A stretch of 25,167 nt of DNA from NCBI GenBank assembly GCA_031400185.1, contig JANNPN010000203.1, forward strand, positions 1-25,167, in the 5' to 3' direction. Position numbers and translations under genes: made by a program. The DNA is from UTPRO1 sp031400185 (GTDB lineage Bacteria > Desulfobacterota > Binatia > UTPRO1). Below, piece by piece: positions 5,632-13,826 of the stretch; positions within the stretch are counted from its first letter, which is position 1, and every line of letters starts with the position of its first letter. Below the pieces are notes generated by a model. That model did no database searches and was not told the DNA's origin. It worked only from the letters and a program-made list of their open reading frames with translations.

Positions 5632-8189
5632 CGCCGGCCGACGCCAGCCATGCCGCCCGCACGGTCGCGCTCGCGACCGCGAGCGAGGCCGGCCCCCTCC
5701 AGGTCCAAGGGAAGTTCTTTTTCACCGGCGACCAGAAGTTCTACATGAGGGCGGTCTCGTACGGCCCCTTCAAGCTCGGCTCGCACGGTACGCAATTCCC
5801 CGAGCGCGACATGGTCGAGCGCGACTTCGCGCTCATGAGCGAGCTCGGCGCGAACGTCATGCGGACGTTCACCGTACCGCCGCAGTGGTTGCTCGACCGC
5901 GCCGAGGCGTACGACCTGCGCGTCATGATCGGGATTCCCTGGGCGGAGCACATCTGCTTCCTCGACGATCCCGCCGTGACGGAACAGATCCGCGCCACGA
6001 TCCGGCAGGCGGTGCGCGATTCCCTCGGTCACCCGGCGGTCTTCGCGTACATGATCGGGAACGAGATCCCGCCCGACATCGTGCGCTGGTACGGCCCGGA
6101 GCGCATGCAGACGTTCCTCCGCGTGCTGCACGGGGACGTGAAGGCGCTCGCGCCGACCGCGCTCGTCAGCTACGCCAACTTCCCGCCGACCGAGTACCTC
6201 GACCTCGAGTTCCTCGATTTCGTCTGCTTCAACGTCTATCTCCACCACGAAGAGGACTTCCGGCGCTATCTCGGACGGCTGCAGAACATCGCGGTCGATC
6301 GGCCGTTGGTGCTGACGGAGCACGGCATCGATTCCGTGCGGCTCGGCGACGAGGTGCAGGCGGCGACGCTGTCGTGGCAGGTCCGCTCGGCGTTCGAGTG
6401 CGGGCTCGCGGGCACGTGCATCTTCTCGTGGACCGACGATTGGTTCACCGGCGGCCATCAGATCGAGGACTGGTCCTTCGGGCTGGTGACCCGCGATCGC
6501 CAGCGGAAGCCGTCCTTTCATGCGATCAAGACCCAGTACGCTGCGCCGCTCCCGCCGCCGCTGCGCCAGTACCCGAAGGTCTCCATCGTGATCTGCGCCT
6601 ACAATGCCGAGCGCACGATGGACGCCTGCTTGGCCTCGCTCGAGAGGGTTCGCTACCCCAACTACGAGGTTGTCGTCGTGAACGACGGCTCGAATGACGC
6701 GACCCAAGCGATCTCGGAGCGCTACGTGGAGGGCAACCCGCGCCTCTTCACCCTGATCAACCAGGTGAACAAGGGATTGTCGGTCGCCCGCAACGTCGGG
6801 ATGGAGACGTCGGCGGGCGACATCATCGCCTACACAGACTCCGACTGCGTCGTCGACCCCGACTGGCTGACGTACCTCGTCTTCAAGTTCCAAGCCGGGT
6901 TCGTGGCGGTCGGCGGCCCGAACTTCCCCCCGCCCGAGGACAGCGCCGTCGCCGCCTACGTGGCCGCGTCTCCCGGCGGGCCGACGCACGTGCTCCTGAA
7001 CGACGAGGTCGCCGAGCACATCCCGGGCTGCAACATGGCCTTCCAGAAAAAGGCACTCGAGGGCGTCGGCGGCTTCCAACCGATCTTCACCGCGGCGGGC
7101 GACGACGTCGACCTCTGCTGGCGTCTCCAGAACCAAGGCCATGTCATCGGCTTCAGCCCGTCGGCGATGGTGTGGCACTTCCGCCGCAACACGGTGAAGG
7201 ACTACTTGAACCAGCAGCGCGGTTACGGGAAGGCCGAGGCGCTGCTGTATTTCAAGCATCCGTACCGGTTCAACATGCTCGGGCAGTCGCGCTGGCTCGG
7301 GCGCATCTACGGCGACTTCACGACCTCGATCTTCTCTCGTCGGCCGGTGATCTATTCGGGGACGTTCGGGCGCGGGCTCTTCCAGACGCTCTACGAGCCG
7401 CCGTCGTCGCTGTTCGCGTTCCTGCCGTTCACCCTCGAGTGGAACGTCGTCGCAGCCGTGCTGCTGATCGCGGCGTTCGCCGCCGGCAAGTATCTGATGC
7501 TCGCGGCAATCCCGCTCGCGATCACGCTGGTGTCGTCGGCGGTGAGCGCGGGATACGCGCGCATCGATCCGCGCTACGACCACTGGCGTGGGCGTTTGCT
7601 GGTCGCGATGCTGATCTATCTCGGGCCGCTGCTGCGCAGCTACGAGCGCTATCGCTGGCGGGTGAAAGGTCTCACTGACGTCGAGCGCATTCGTTTCGGC
7701 GAGATGCGCCAGCCGCCGCGCATTCGCTGGCTCGGGCGCGAGTTCTTCCTGCGCTATTGGAGCGAGAGCAGCCAGGAGAAGGAAGAGCTGCTGGAGGGCG
7801 TCATCCGTTTCCTGTTGCCGCGGAAGTACCTCATCGCCCACGACCTCGGCTGGAGCGATTGGGACCTCGAGATCCACCGCGGCATCGCGACCAAGTCGCA
7901 GCTGCGGGTCGCGGTCGAGAATCACGGCGGGGTGAAGCGGCTCTTCAACGTGCGCTGCGCGATCAAGACCTCGCGCGCCGCGAAGCTCGCGCTCTGGTTC
8001 GCGACCGGCCTCGTCGCGATCGGCGCGTACCTGTTCGTCCCCGAGTTGCTGACGGTCGCGATCCTGCTCGCCGCGCTGATCGCCGGCTCGATCTTCTATC
8101 AGGCGGTCCGACTCGGGCGGACGATGTATCAGGTCCTGGAGATCGTCGCGCAGCAGATCGGGCTCGCGCCGATGGAGTCCGAGAGCTGA
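5628..8189 (+). CDS. Glycoside hydrolase (TIM barrel)-GT2 glycosyltransferase fusion, membrane protein
   Basis: An 853-residue two-enzyme fusion. Residues about 22-305 resemble the TIM-barrel catalytic domain of GH2/GH5-type hydrolases. FAYMIGNEIP contains the predicted acid/base Glu146 and PLVLTEHGID the predicted nucleophile Glu231, so this half looks active. Residues about 316-590 are a GT2 glycosyltransferase: KVSIVICAYNAERTMDACL, VVNDGSNDAT, the metal-binding YTDSDC (404-406), PGCNMAFQKKAL and AGDDVDLCWRL. Hydrophobic segments at about 605-640 and 655-670 follow, then an unrecognised domain (about 690-780) and a final hydrophobic pair (about 785-830), so it is a membrane protein. The ATG at 5628 is the first plausible start; the upstream part of the frame runs through the terminator. 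It is the first gene of an overlapping operon with an ABC exporter. The substrate is not predictable. Confidence 0.88.
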   Translation: MTPADASHAARTVALATASEAGPLQVQGKFFFTGDQKFYMRAVSYGPFKLGSHGTQFPERDMVERDFALMSELGANVMRTFTVPPQWLLDRAEAYDLRVMIGIPWAEHICFLDDPAVTEQIRATIRQAVRDSLGHPAVFAYMIGNEIPPDIVRWYGPERMQTFLRVLHGDVKALAPTALVSYANFPPTEYLDLEFLDFVCFNVYLHHEEDFRRYLGRLQNIAVDRPLVLTEHGIDSVRLGDEVQAATLSWQVRSAFECGLAGTCIFSWTDDWFTGGHQIEDWSFGLVTRDRQRKPSFHAIKTQYAAPLPPPLRQYPKVSIVICAYNAERTMDACLASLERVRYPNYEVVVVNDGSNDATQAISERYVEGNPRLFTLINQVNKGLSVARNVGMETSAGDIIAYTDSDCVVDPDWLTYLVFKFQAGFVAVGGPNFPPPEDSAVAAYVAASPGGPTHVLLNDEVAEHIPGCNMAFQKKALEGVGGFQPIFTAAGDDVDLCWRLQNQGHVIGFSPSAMVWHFRRNTVKDYLNQQRGYGKAEALLYFKHPYRFNMLGQSRWLGRIYGDFTTSIFSRRPVIYSGTFGRGLFQTLYEPPSSLFAFLPFTLEWNVVAAVLLIAAFAAGKYLMLAAIPLAITLVSSAVSAGYARIDPRYDHWRGRLLVAMLIYLGPLLRSYERYRWRVKGLTDVERIRFGEMRQPPRIRWLGREFFLRYWSESSQEKEELLEGVIRFLLPRKYLIAHDLGWSDWDLEIHRGIATKSQLRVAVENHGGVKRLFNVRCAIKTSRAAKLALWFATGLVAIGAYLFVPELLTVAILLAALIAGSIFYQAVRLGRTMYQVLEIVAQQIGLAPMESES

Positions 8190-10006
8190 CCGCGGCCGGG
8201 ACGACTGCGGGATCCGCCGCCAGGCGGCGCTTCCCGCTGATCCGCACGGTCGCGCATTACCTCCGCCCGCATCGCTTCGCCTTCGTCTTCGCGCTCGCGC
8301 AGGTGGTCCTGATCAGCGCGTGCGAGCTCTTGAAGCCGTGGCCGTTGAAGCTCGTCGTCGACAACGTGCTCACGGGTACGCCGGTCGTGTCGGGACCGGG
8401 CGCGGGGCTGACGCCGCAGGAGCTGTTGCTGGCGGCGTGTGTCGGGCTCGTCGTGCTGTACGTCGTGCTCGCCGGGCTCGGTACCCTCAACAACGCCACC
8501 ACGATCGCAATCGGGCAGGGAATGGTGAACCAATTCCGGCTCGACCTGTACCAGCATTTGCAGCGGCTCTCGCTCAAGTTTCACACGAGCCGCGACGTCG
8601 GCGACTTGCTCTACCGGGTCACGGCCGACGCGTTCGCCATTCAGACGCTCAGCATGAACGGCGTTTTTCCGATCATCACGTCGGTCGTGCTGTTCGGCGG
8701 GATGGTGGCCGTGATGCTGCGCATGGACTGGGTGCTGACCGCGGTCGCGCTCGCCGTCTGCCCGGTGATCTTCGCCGGCATCTCGTTGCTCGGCAGGCAC
8801 ATCAACGCGATCGCGACCGACGCGCGCGAGAAGGAGAGCCGCCTCTACACGGTCACCCAGCGCGGGATCTCGGCGATCCGCGTGATCCAGGCGTTCACGA
8901 CCGAGGAGGAGGAGGCGCGCCAGTTCGCCGCGTCGAGCACGGACAGCCTCCGCGCCAACCTTCGTATGTACATGATGCAGACGTTCTACTCGGGCGCGAT
9001 CAACGTCATCATCGCGGTTGGGACGGCGCTCGTCCTCTGGGTCGGGGCGACGAAGGTCCTGAACGGCACGCTCACGATCGGCCAGGTGCTCGTCTTCACG
9101 ACCTACCTCGCGTCGCTCTACGCGCCGATCAACAGCATCAGCCAGACGATCGGGATGATCCACGGCGCCCGCGCCGGGGCGCAGCGGGCGCTCGAGATCC
9201 TCGAGACGGCGCCCGATCTCCCCGACGGGACGCGCAGGCTCGACGGCGCGCAGCTGCGAGGCGAGGTGCGGTTCGACCGCGTGCGGTTCGAGTATGCGCC
9301 GGACCGGCCCGTGCTTCGCGACATCGACATCGTCGCGAAGGCCGGGGAGGTCATGGCGATCGTCGGCCCGACCGGTGTCGGCAAGAGCACGCTCGTGAGC
9401 CTCGTCGGCCGCTTCTACGACCCGGTCGAGGGCGGCGTGCTGCTCGACGGCGTCGACCTCCGCGAATTTCGCTTGCGCGAGTTGCGGAGCCGGATCGCGA
9501 TGGTGCTGCAGCCGCCCCTCGTGTTTCCGACGACGCTCCGCGAGAACATCGCGTACGGCCGGCCGCAAGCGACCGAGGCCGAGATCGCGCGTGCGGCGCA
9601 CTTGGCGCAGCTCGACGGACTCCTCGCGCGCCTGCCGCGCGGACTGGCGACCCCGGTCGGCGAGCAGGGCGCGACGCTCTCGGGCGGCGAGCAGCAGCGC
9701 GTCACGATCGCGCGCGCCATCATGCGCGACGCGCCCCTCTTGATCCTCGACGAGCCGACGTCCGCCCTCGACACCGAAACCGAGGGCCTCATCATCGCCG
9801 CGCTCCGCGAGTTGATGCGCGGCCGCACCACGTTCGTCATCGCGCATCGTCTCTCGACGATCCGCCATGCCGACCAAATCGTGGTGCTACGCGACGGGAC
9901 GGTCGCCGAGACCGGAACCTTCGATGAGCTGGTCGCGCGCGGCGGCCCGTTCACCCGCCTCTACGAGGCGCAATTCGGCCGCTCTGGCGGGAAGGCAACG
10001 GCATGA
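8186..10006 (+). CDS. ABC exporter, fused permease-ATPase (MsbA-like)
   Basis: About 606 residues, a type IV half-transporter. The N-terminal six-helix membrane domain begins at RFAFVFALAQVVLISACELL. The ATPase has Walker A GPTGVGKS (Lys400), Q-loop VLQPP, signature LSGGEQQR (from 498), Walker B LLILDEP (Glu523), D-loop SALD and switch His554 (IAHRLS). All catalytic motifs are intact. Such dimers flip lipids, lipid-linked glycans or peptides across the inner membrane; between glycosyltransferase genes a glycolipid substrate is likely. The start is unusual: no in-frame ATG, GTG or TTG occurs between the preceding gene and a GTG at 8303, which would cut into the first membrane helix. I place the start at CTG 8186, which forms a CTGA overlap with the preceding stop and has GGAG 8 nt upstream. 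An automated call might use 8303. Confidence 0.92.
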   Translation: MTAAGTTAGSAARRRFPLIRTVAHYLRPHRFAFVFALAQVVLISACELLKPWPLKLVVDNVLTGTPVVSGPGAGLTPQELLLAACVGLVVLYVVLAGLGTLNNATTIAIGQGMVNQFRLDLYQHLQRLSLKFHTSRDVGDLLYRVTADAFAIQTLSMNGVFPIITSVVLFGGMVAVMLRMDWVLTAVALAVCPVIFAGISLLGRHINAIATDAREKESRLYTVTQRGISAIRVIQAFTTEEEEARQFAASSTDSLRANLRMYMMQTFYSGAINVIIAVGTALVLWVGATKVLNGTLTIGQVLVFTTYLASLYAPINSISQTIGMIHGARAGAQRALEILETAPDLPDGTRRLDGAQLRGEVRFDRVRFEYAPDRPVLRDIDIVAKAGEVMAIVGPTGVGKSTLVSLVGRFYDPVEGGVLLDGVDLREFRLRELRSRIAMVLQPPLVFPTTLRENIAYGRPQATEAEIARAAHLAQLDGLLARLPRGLATPVGEQGATLSGGEQQRVTIARAIMRDAPLLILDEPTSALDTETEGLIIAALRELMRGRTTFVIAHRLSTIRHADQIVVLRDGTVAETGTFDELVARGGPFTRLYEAQFGRSGGKATA

Positions 10007-11169
10007 GCAGGCGGAGGGGACCGCGCGTCGTCGTGCTCGGAATCGCGGCGCAGTACCCGCTCGCAGGCGTTACGTGGCAGGCGATTCACTATCTCGTCGG
10101 GCTCCGCGCGCTCGGGTGCGACGTCTGGTACGTCGAGGATTCGGGCGCACCGCCGTATGACCCTGCGAGCGGCGGTCTCGGCGTCAGCGCCGCCGCAAAC
10201 GTCGCGTTCCTCGCCGACGTCATGCGTCGCTTCGACCTCGCCGACCGCTGGGCGTACTGGGACGCGCTCACCGACCGCTGGCACGGCCGTGACGCCGCCG
10301 GCGTCCGCGCGTGGTACCGCGACGCCGACGCGATCTTCAACCTCTGTGGTGCGACCAAGCTCCGGGACGAGCACCGCCAGGGTGCGATGATCTGCTACGT
10401 CGAGACGGACCCGATCTATGAACAGATCCGGGTCGCGAACGGCGAAGAGGACAGCATTGGCTTCCTCGCGTCCCACGACGTCCTCTTCACGTATGGCGAG
10501 CTGCTCGGCACCCCGGCGTGCCGTGTGCCCGTCGAGCGCTTCACTTGGATCCCAACGCGGCCGCCGGTCGTGCTCGATCTGTGGCATCCGGGGCCGGAGG
10601 GGCGGGCTTTTGCGAGCATCGCGACGTGGGAGAACAAGGGCAAGAACGTCGTCTTCCGTGGGGAAACCTACTATTGGTCGAAGCACGTGAACTTCTTGAG
10701 GATGATCGACGTGCCGCGCGCGAGCGGCGAACCGTTCGAGCTCGCAATGGACCCCGGCGACGACGCGGTGCGTGCCGATCTCGCATCGCACGGCTGGGCG
10801 CTCGTCGACCCGCGGCCCATCTCGGCCGACGTCGACGCGTATCGGAGCTACGTCGAGCGCTCGCGCGGCGAGTTCACGGTCGCGAAGGATATCTACGTGC
10901 GCCCGCGGAGCGGGTGGTTCAGCGATCGCAGCGTGTGCTTCCTCGCCGCCGGGAAGCCGGTCATCACGCAAGAGACCGGCTTCAGCGCGCTCGTGCCGAG
11001 CGGGGAGGGATTGCTCGCGTTCGCGACGGCGGAGGAGGCGGTGGAGGCGGTGCACGCCGTCGCGGCCGACTGGCCACGCCATGCGCGAGCGGCGCGCCGG
11101 ATCGCCGCGGAGCACTTCGCGTCCGACACGGTGATCGGTGCGATGCTCGATGCCGCGGAGCTCCGATGA
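10003..11169 (+). CDS. GT-B-like glycosyltransferase, paralog 1
   Basis: A 388-residue cytoplasmic protein. The N-terminus (RVVVLGIAAQYPLAGVTWQAIHYLVGLRALGCDVWYVED) looks like the first Rossmann half of a GT-B enzyme. The C-terminal block near residues 285-360 (SRGEFTVAKD, RSGWFSDRS from 302, AAGKPVITQETGF, PSGEGLLAF) resembles the nucleotide-sugar half of CgeB/Glyco_trans_1_2-type glycosyltransferases. It starts as ATGA over the stop of the ABC exporter, with GGGAAGG upstream, and its own stop overlaps the next gene. Two clear paralogs follow at 12656 and 13827. Donor and acceptor are unknown. Assignment as a glycosyltransferase is by fold-level resemblance plus neighbours. Confidence 0.82.
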   Translation: MSRRRGPRVVVLGIAAQYPLAGVTWQAIHYLVGLRALGCDVWYVEDSGAPPYDPASGGLGVSAAANVAFLADVMRRFDLADRWAYWDALTDRWHGRDAAGVRAWYRDADAIFNLCGATKLRDEHRQGAMICYVETDPIYEQIRVANGEEDSIGFLASHDVLFTYGELLGTPACRVPVERFTWIPTRPPVVLDLWHPGPEGRAFASIATWENKGKNVVFRGETYYWSKHVNFLRMIDVPRASGEPFELAMDPGDDAVRADLASHGWALVDPRPISADVDAYRSYVERSRGEFTVAKDIYVRPRSGWFSDRSVCFLAAGKPVITQETGFSALVPSGEGLLAFATAEEAVEAVHAVAADWPRHARAARRIAAEHFASDTVIGAMLDAAELR

Positions 11170-11639
11170 GCGAGCGAACGCTTCCGGACATCGGGGCGGT
11201 GCTCGCACCCCTCCTCGAACGTGTCGCGCCCGACGAACGGGCCCTCCTGATCGCGATCGCGGAGCGCATGGCGGCCGAGCGCTATCGGACCTGGGCCGCC
11301 CAGGTCGACGATCCGAACGTCCGCGCAGGTCTCCTCGCGTGCGCGGCGCGCGAAGACGAGATCGCGAGCCGCGTCGAGGCGCTCTATCCCGACGCGCCCG
11401 CCGCCCAGGCGCGCGTGCGCGCGGCGTTGCCGGAGCTGCCGACCGTCAATGCCGCGCTCTTCGCGGGACGGCCGCTCGCCGAGCAGTTCGCGATCCAGGC
11501 CACAGGCGAGCGGCTCGGGGCCGCGACCTGGCGCGCGCTGGCGGCGTTCCGGACCGACGCGGTCGGCCGCGGGGCGCTGCTCGGGTGCGCGCCGCTGGAA
11601 GAGGCGAGCGCGCAGTTCCTCGAGTCGCTGCGAACCTGA
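11166..11639 (+). CDS. Small ferritin-like four-helix protein (putative)
   Basis: 157 residues, predicted almost all helical. The four segments are LIAIAERMAAERYRTWAAQV, VRAGLLACAAREDEIASRVE, LAEQFAIQATGERLGAATW and a C-terminal GALLGCAPLEEASAQFLESL. The E-rich first two helices recall rubrerythrin/ferritin-like bundles, but the classical ExxH metal motif is not seen (AREDEIA lies where it would be), so metal binding is doubtful. The ATG at 11166 overlaps the stop of glycosyltransferase paralog 1 as ATGA, with CGGAG upstream, so it is translationally coupled to glycan synthesis. It is the last gene of this operon and converges with the dockerin-like gene with 12 nt between stops. The function is unknown. 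Confidence 0.75.
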   Translation: MSERTLPDIGAVLAPLLERVAPDERALLIAIAERMAAERYRTWAAQVDDPNVRAGLLACAAREDEIASRVEALYPDAPAAQARVRAALPELPTVNAALFAGRPLAEQFAIQATGERLGAATWRALAAFRTDAVGRGALLGCAPLEEASAQFLESLRT

Positions 11640-11651
11640 TCCGCGCGTCCG

Positions 11652-12554
11652 TCAGGCCGGGGTCAGATCGCCCGTCACCAGGTTCAAGACGAACGCGCTC
11701 GTCGTGTCGTCGTCGAACGTCGCGGTCAGGCTGGCGCTCGCGGGGCCCGTCACCTGGAAGTCGAGGCGTTTCAGCGCGAAGTTGTTCGACGTGTCGGCAA
11801 TCGACCCGCCGCCGGCGAGCACGTGTCCTTCGTCGTCGACGTCGAGGCCCTCGACGACCAGCGTGAAATCTCCTTGCGGTGTCGTGAGCGTGATGGTGCC
11901 GTCGGCGGTGAACCCGCCTCCGGAGCGCGGGACGAAGCCGAAGAGGCCGCCGAAGTCGACGACGCGTCCGGAGTCGCGGTCGGTCACGGTGAAGGAAAAC
12001 GCAATCTGCGACTGAGCGAAGTTCACGAGGATGCGGCGGCTGAACTCGAAGTGTCCGAGCCCCGGGCTCCCGTAGCGGCACGCGTTGAACTCGATCCGCA
12101 GCACGGCGCCGGTGAAGTCCTTGGCGCGCGTACCGCCCGCGGGGCAGTCGTCGACGTCCACGACGGCCGGCAGGGCGCGATCGCTGGCGATGGCGAGGTC
12201 CGCCGCGAAGCCGAGCCCGAACGCGAAGAACGGCAGCACCGGATCGACGGCTTCTGCGATGCCGTTGCCGGTGCCGCCGGGGCACGCGTCCGGCGCGCTC
12301 AACCCCGCCGCTTTGCGGAGCACGTTCACGCCGTCCGTCACGGTGACGCCGCCGCTCCCGTCGACGTCGCAGGCGGCGGGCGTGCACGCGCTCGAGAGCC
12401 CGGCGGCGGCGCGCAGCGTCTGCACGCCGTCGGTGACCGTGACGGTGCCGCTCGCGTCGACGTCGCCGCAGACGGCGTGCACTGCGGGCGACCAGGCCAG
12501 CATCGACGCGGTCACGACGGCCGCCGTCAGCAGCGCGGATCTCGGGCTCGTCAT
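11652..12554 (-). CDS. Secreted protein with two dockerin-like/EF-hand repeats
   Basis: A 300-residue exported protein. The ATG at 12554 has AGGAGG 6 nt upstream and opens a signal peptide (RSALLTAAVVTASMLAWSPAVHA). Directly after it come two calcium-loop repeats, GDVDASGTVTVTDGVQTLRAAAGL and DVDGSGGVTVTDGVNVLRKAAGL, each followed or preceded by Cys. This resembles the duplicated half-sites of type I dockerins. The remaining about 210 residues look like a beta-sandwich with many Thr/Phe strands (QIAFSFTVTDRDSGRVVDFGG, SASLTATFDDDTTSAFVLN) that I do not recognise. It lies on the opposite strand between two halves of a glycan locus. No cohesin or cellulosomal partner is seen in the window. The repeats more likely give calcium-dependent surface attachment or stability. 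Confidence 0.85.
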   Translation of the reverse strand: MTSPRSALLTAAVVTASMLAWSPAVHAVCGDVDASGTVTVTDGVQTLRAAAGLSSACTPAACDVDGSGGVTVTDGVNVLRKAAGLSAPDACPGGTGNGIAEAVDPVLPFFAFGLGFAADLAIASDRALPAVVDVDDCPAGGTRAKDFTGAVLRIEFNACRYGSPGLGHFEFSRRILVNFAQSQIAFSFTVTDRDSGRVVDFGGLFGFVPRSGGGFTADGTITLTTPQGDFTLVVEGLDVDDEGHVLAGGGSIADTSNNFALKRLDFQVTGPASASLTATFDDDTTSAFVLNLVTGDLTPA

Positions 12555-12584
12555 CGCAGTCCTCCTTGCGCGCGCCGGCATCGG

Positions 12585-12606
12585 GCACGCTGCTAGCACC
12601 CCGTGC
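12585..12606. promoter_or_regulatory. Palindromic element between divergent genes
   Basis: GCACG and CGTGC arms flank an 8-bp perfect palindrome TGCTAGCA (12591-12598) in the 101-nt region between the divergently transcribed dockerin-like gene and glycosyltransferase paralog 2. It could be an operator, but the two palindromes are one base out of register. Confidence 0.25.
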
Positions 12607-12655
12607 TTCGGAGCGGCAAGCAGCCCTGATGACGCTCCGATCCTCAGGGGCTACA

Positions 12656-13825
12656 GTGCGCGGCGTGCGCATCGTCGTCACGGGTCTCATCGCCACCTAC
12701 CCGGTCGGGGGCGTGACGTGGGACTATCTTCAGTACGTGCACGGCTTCGCGGCGATGGGACACGACGTGACCTATCTCGAGGACACCGGCCAGTGGGTGT
12801 ACTCGCCGCGGCTCCAGACCTTCACCGAGACGTGCGACGAGAACCTCGCCTATCTCCGCGGCGCACTTGCCCCGGCCGCGGTGCCGTGGGCGTTCCGCGA
12901 TCCGCGCGGCACGCTGCATGGGCTCGATGGGGAGACCCTCGCGCAGCGCTGCCGCGATGCCGACCTGTTCCTCAACGTGTCCGGGAGCTGCTGGCTGCGC
13001 GACGAGTACCGCGGGCGCGGCGTCCACGCCTACGTCGACACCGACCCGTGCTACAGCCAGGCGAAGCTCGCGTCCGCGGCCGCCGGCACGGCCGACGCGG
13101 CCGTGCAGAGATCGGCGGCGATGATCCGTAGCCACGACGTGTTCTTCTCGTTCGCGGAGAATCTTGGACGACCCGAGTGCGCGATCCCGACGGTGGGTCT
13201 GCGCTGGCTCCGGACGCGCCACCCGATCGTGCTCGCCGACTGGCCTCTCGAGCGTGCGCCCGCCGACGCCCCGTTCACGACGGTCATGTCCTGGAAGATC
13301 GACGTCACGTCGCCGGCATTCGACGGCCGGGTCTACGGCGGCAAGAACGTCGAGTTCGCGAAGGTCGTGCGGCTGCCGACGCGCACGCCGGCGCGGCTCG
13401 AGGTCGCGCTGTCGGGCACCGCGCCGCGGATGGAGCTCGTCGCCGCGGGTTGGCGGGTTCGCGACGCGCGCGAGGTGTCTGCGACGCCGGACGCCTATCG
13501 GAGCTATCTCGCGCGCTCGCGCGGCGAGGTGACTGTCGCGAAAGAGGCATACGTCGCGACCCGGAGCGGTTGGTTCAGCTCGCGCTCGGCGTCGTATCTC
13601 GCGATGGGGCGTCCGGTGGTCGTCCAGGACACCGGACTCGCCGCGCACTATCCGGTCGGCGGCGCGATCCTGCCGTTCGCGGACGTCGACGGGGCCGCCA
13701 CGGCGCTGGCGGCGGTCGCCCGCGACTACGAGGGCCGCAGCCGGGAGGCGCGTACGATCGCCGCGGAGGTCTTCGGCGCCGAGCGCGTGCTCGGCCGTCT
13801 CCTCGCCGACGCGGGTTGTCGCTGA
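12656..13825 (+). CDS. GT-B-like glycosyltransferase, paralog 2
   Basis: A 389-residue paralog of the proteins at 10003 and 13827. It shares the N-terminal VRIVVTGLIATYPVGGVTWDYLQYV and YLEDTGQW blocks, and the C-terminal RSRGEVTVAKE, RSGWFSSRSASYLAMGRPVVVQDTG and later AGCR end. Start choice: GTG 12656 has AGGGG 5 nt upstream and matches the short N-termini of the paralogs. The ATG at 12629 would add nine residues without a ribosome binding site. This is the first gene of the second operon, and one base separates its stop from the next ATG. It differs from paralogs 1 and 3 in the SSRS and AHYPVGGAIL segments, so acceptor specificity may differ. The precise sugar is unknown. Confidence 0.83.
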   Translation: MRGVRIVVTGLIATYPVGGVTWDYLQYVHGFAAMGHDVTYLEDTGQWVYSPRLQTFTETCDENLAYLRGALAPAAVPWAFRDPRGTLHGLDGETLAQRCRDADLFLNVSGSCWLRDEYRGRGVHAYVDTDPCYSQAKLASAAAGTADAAVQRSAAMIRSHDVFFSFAENLGRPECAIPTVGLRWLRTRHPIVLADWPLERAPADAPFTTVMSWKIDVTSPAFDGRVYGGKNVEFAKVVRLPTRTPARLEVALSGTAPRMELVAAGWRVRDAREVSATPDAYRSYLARSRGEVTVAKEAYVATRSGWFSSRSASYLAMGRPVVVQDTGLAAHYPVGGAILPFADVDGAATALAAVARDYEGRSREARTIAAEVFGAERVLGRLLADAGCR

Positions 13826-13826
13826 G

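Noticed and set aside
5430..7925. Long open frame of 831 codons on the minus strand across the GH-GT gene
   Set aside because: Its translation is Arg/Asp/Val/Glu-rich with no domain and lies antisense to a gene with clear GH and GT2 motifs. GC-rich codon bias keeps such frames open.
8303..8305. GTG 8303 as the start of the ABC exporter
   Set aside because: It would remove the first part of the first membrane helix and leave a 113-nt gap in an otherwise overlapping operon. The CTG overlap at 8186 is preferred.
8129..9877. Minus-strand frame of 582 codons opposite the ABC exporter
   Set aside because: Antisense shadow of an ATPase whose Walker, signature and switch motifs are all visible on the plus strand.
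12629..12655. ATG 12629 as start of glycosyltransferase paralog 2
   Set aside because: No ribosome binding site, and it would add nine residues absent from the paralogs. GTG 12656 has AGGGG upstream and aligns with them. Not fully excluded.
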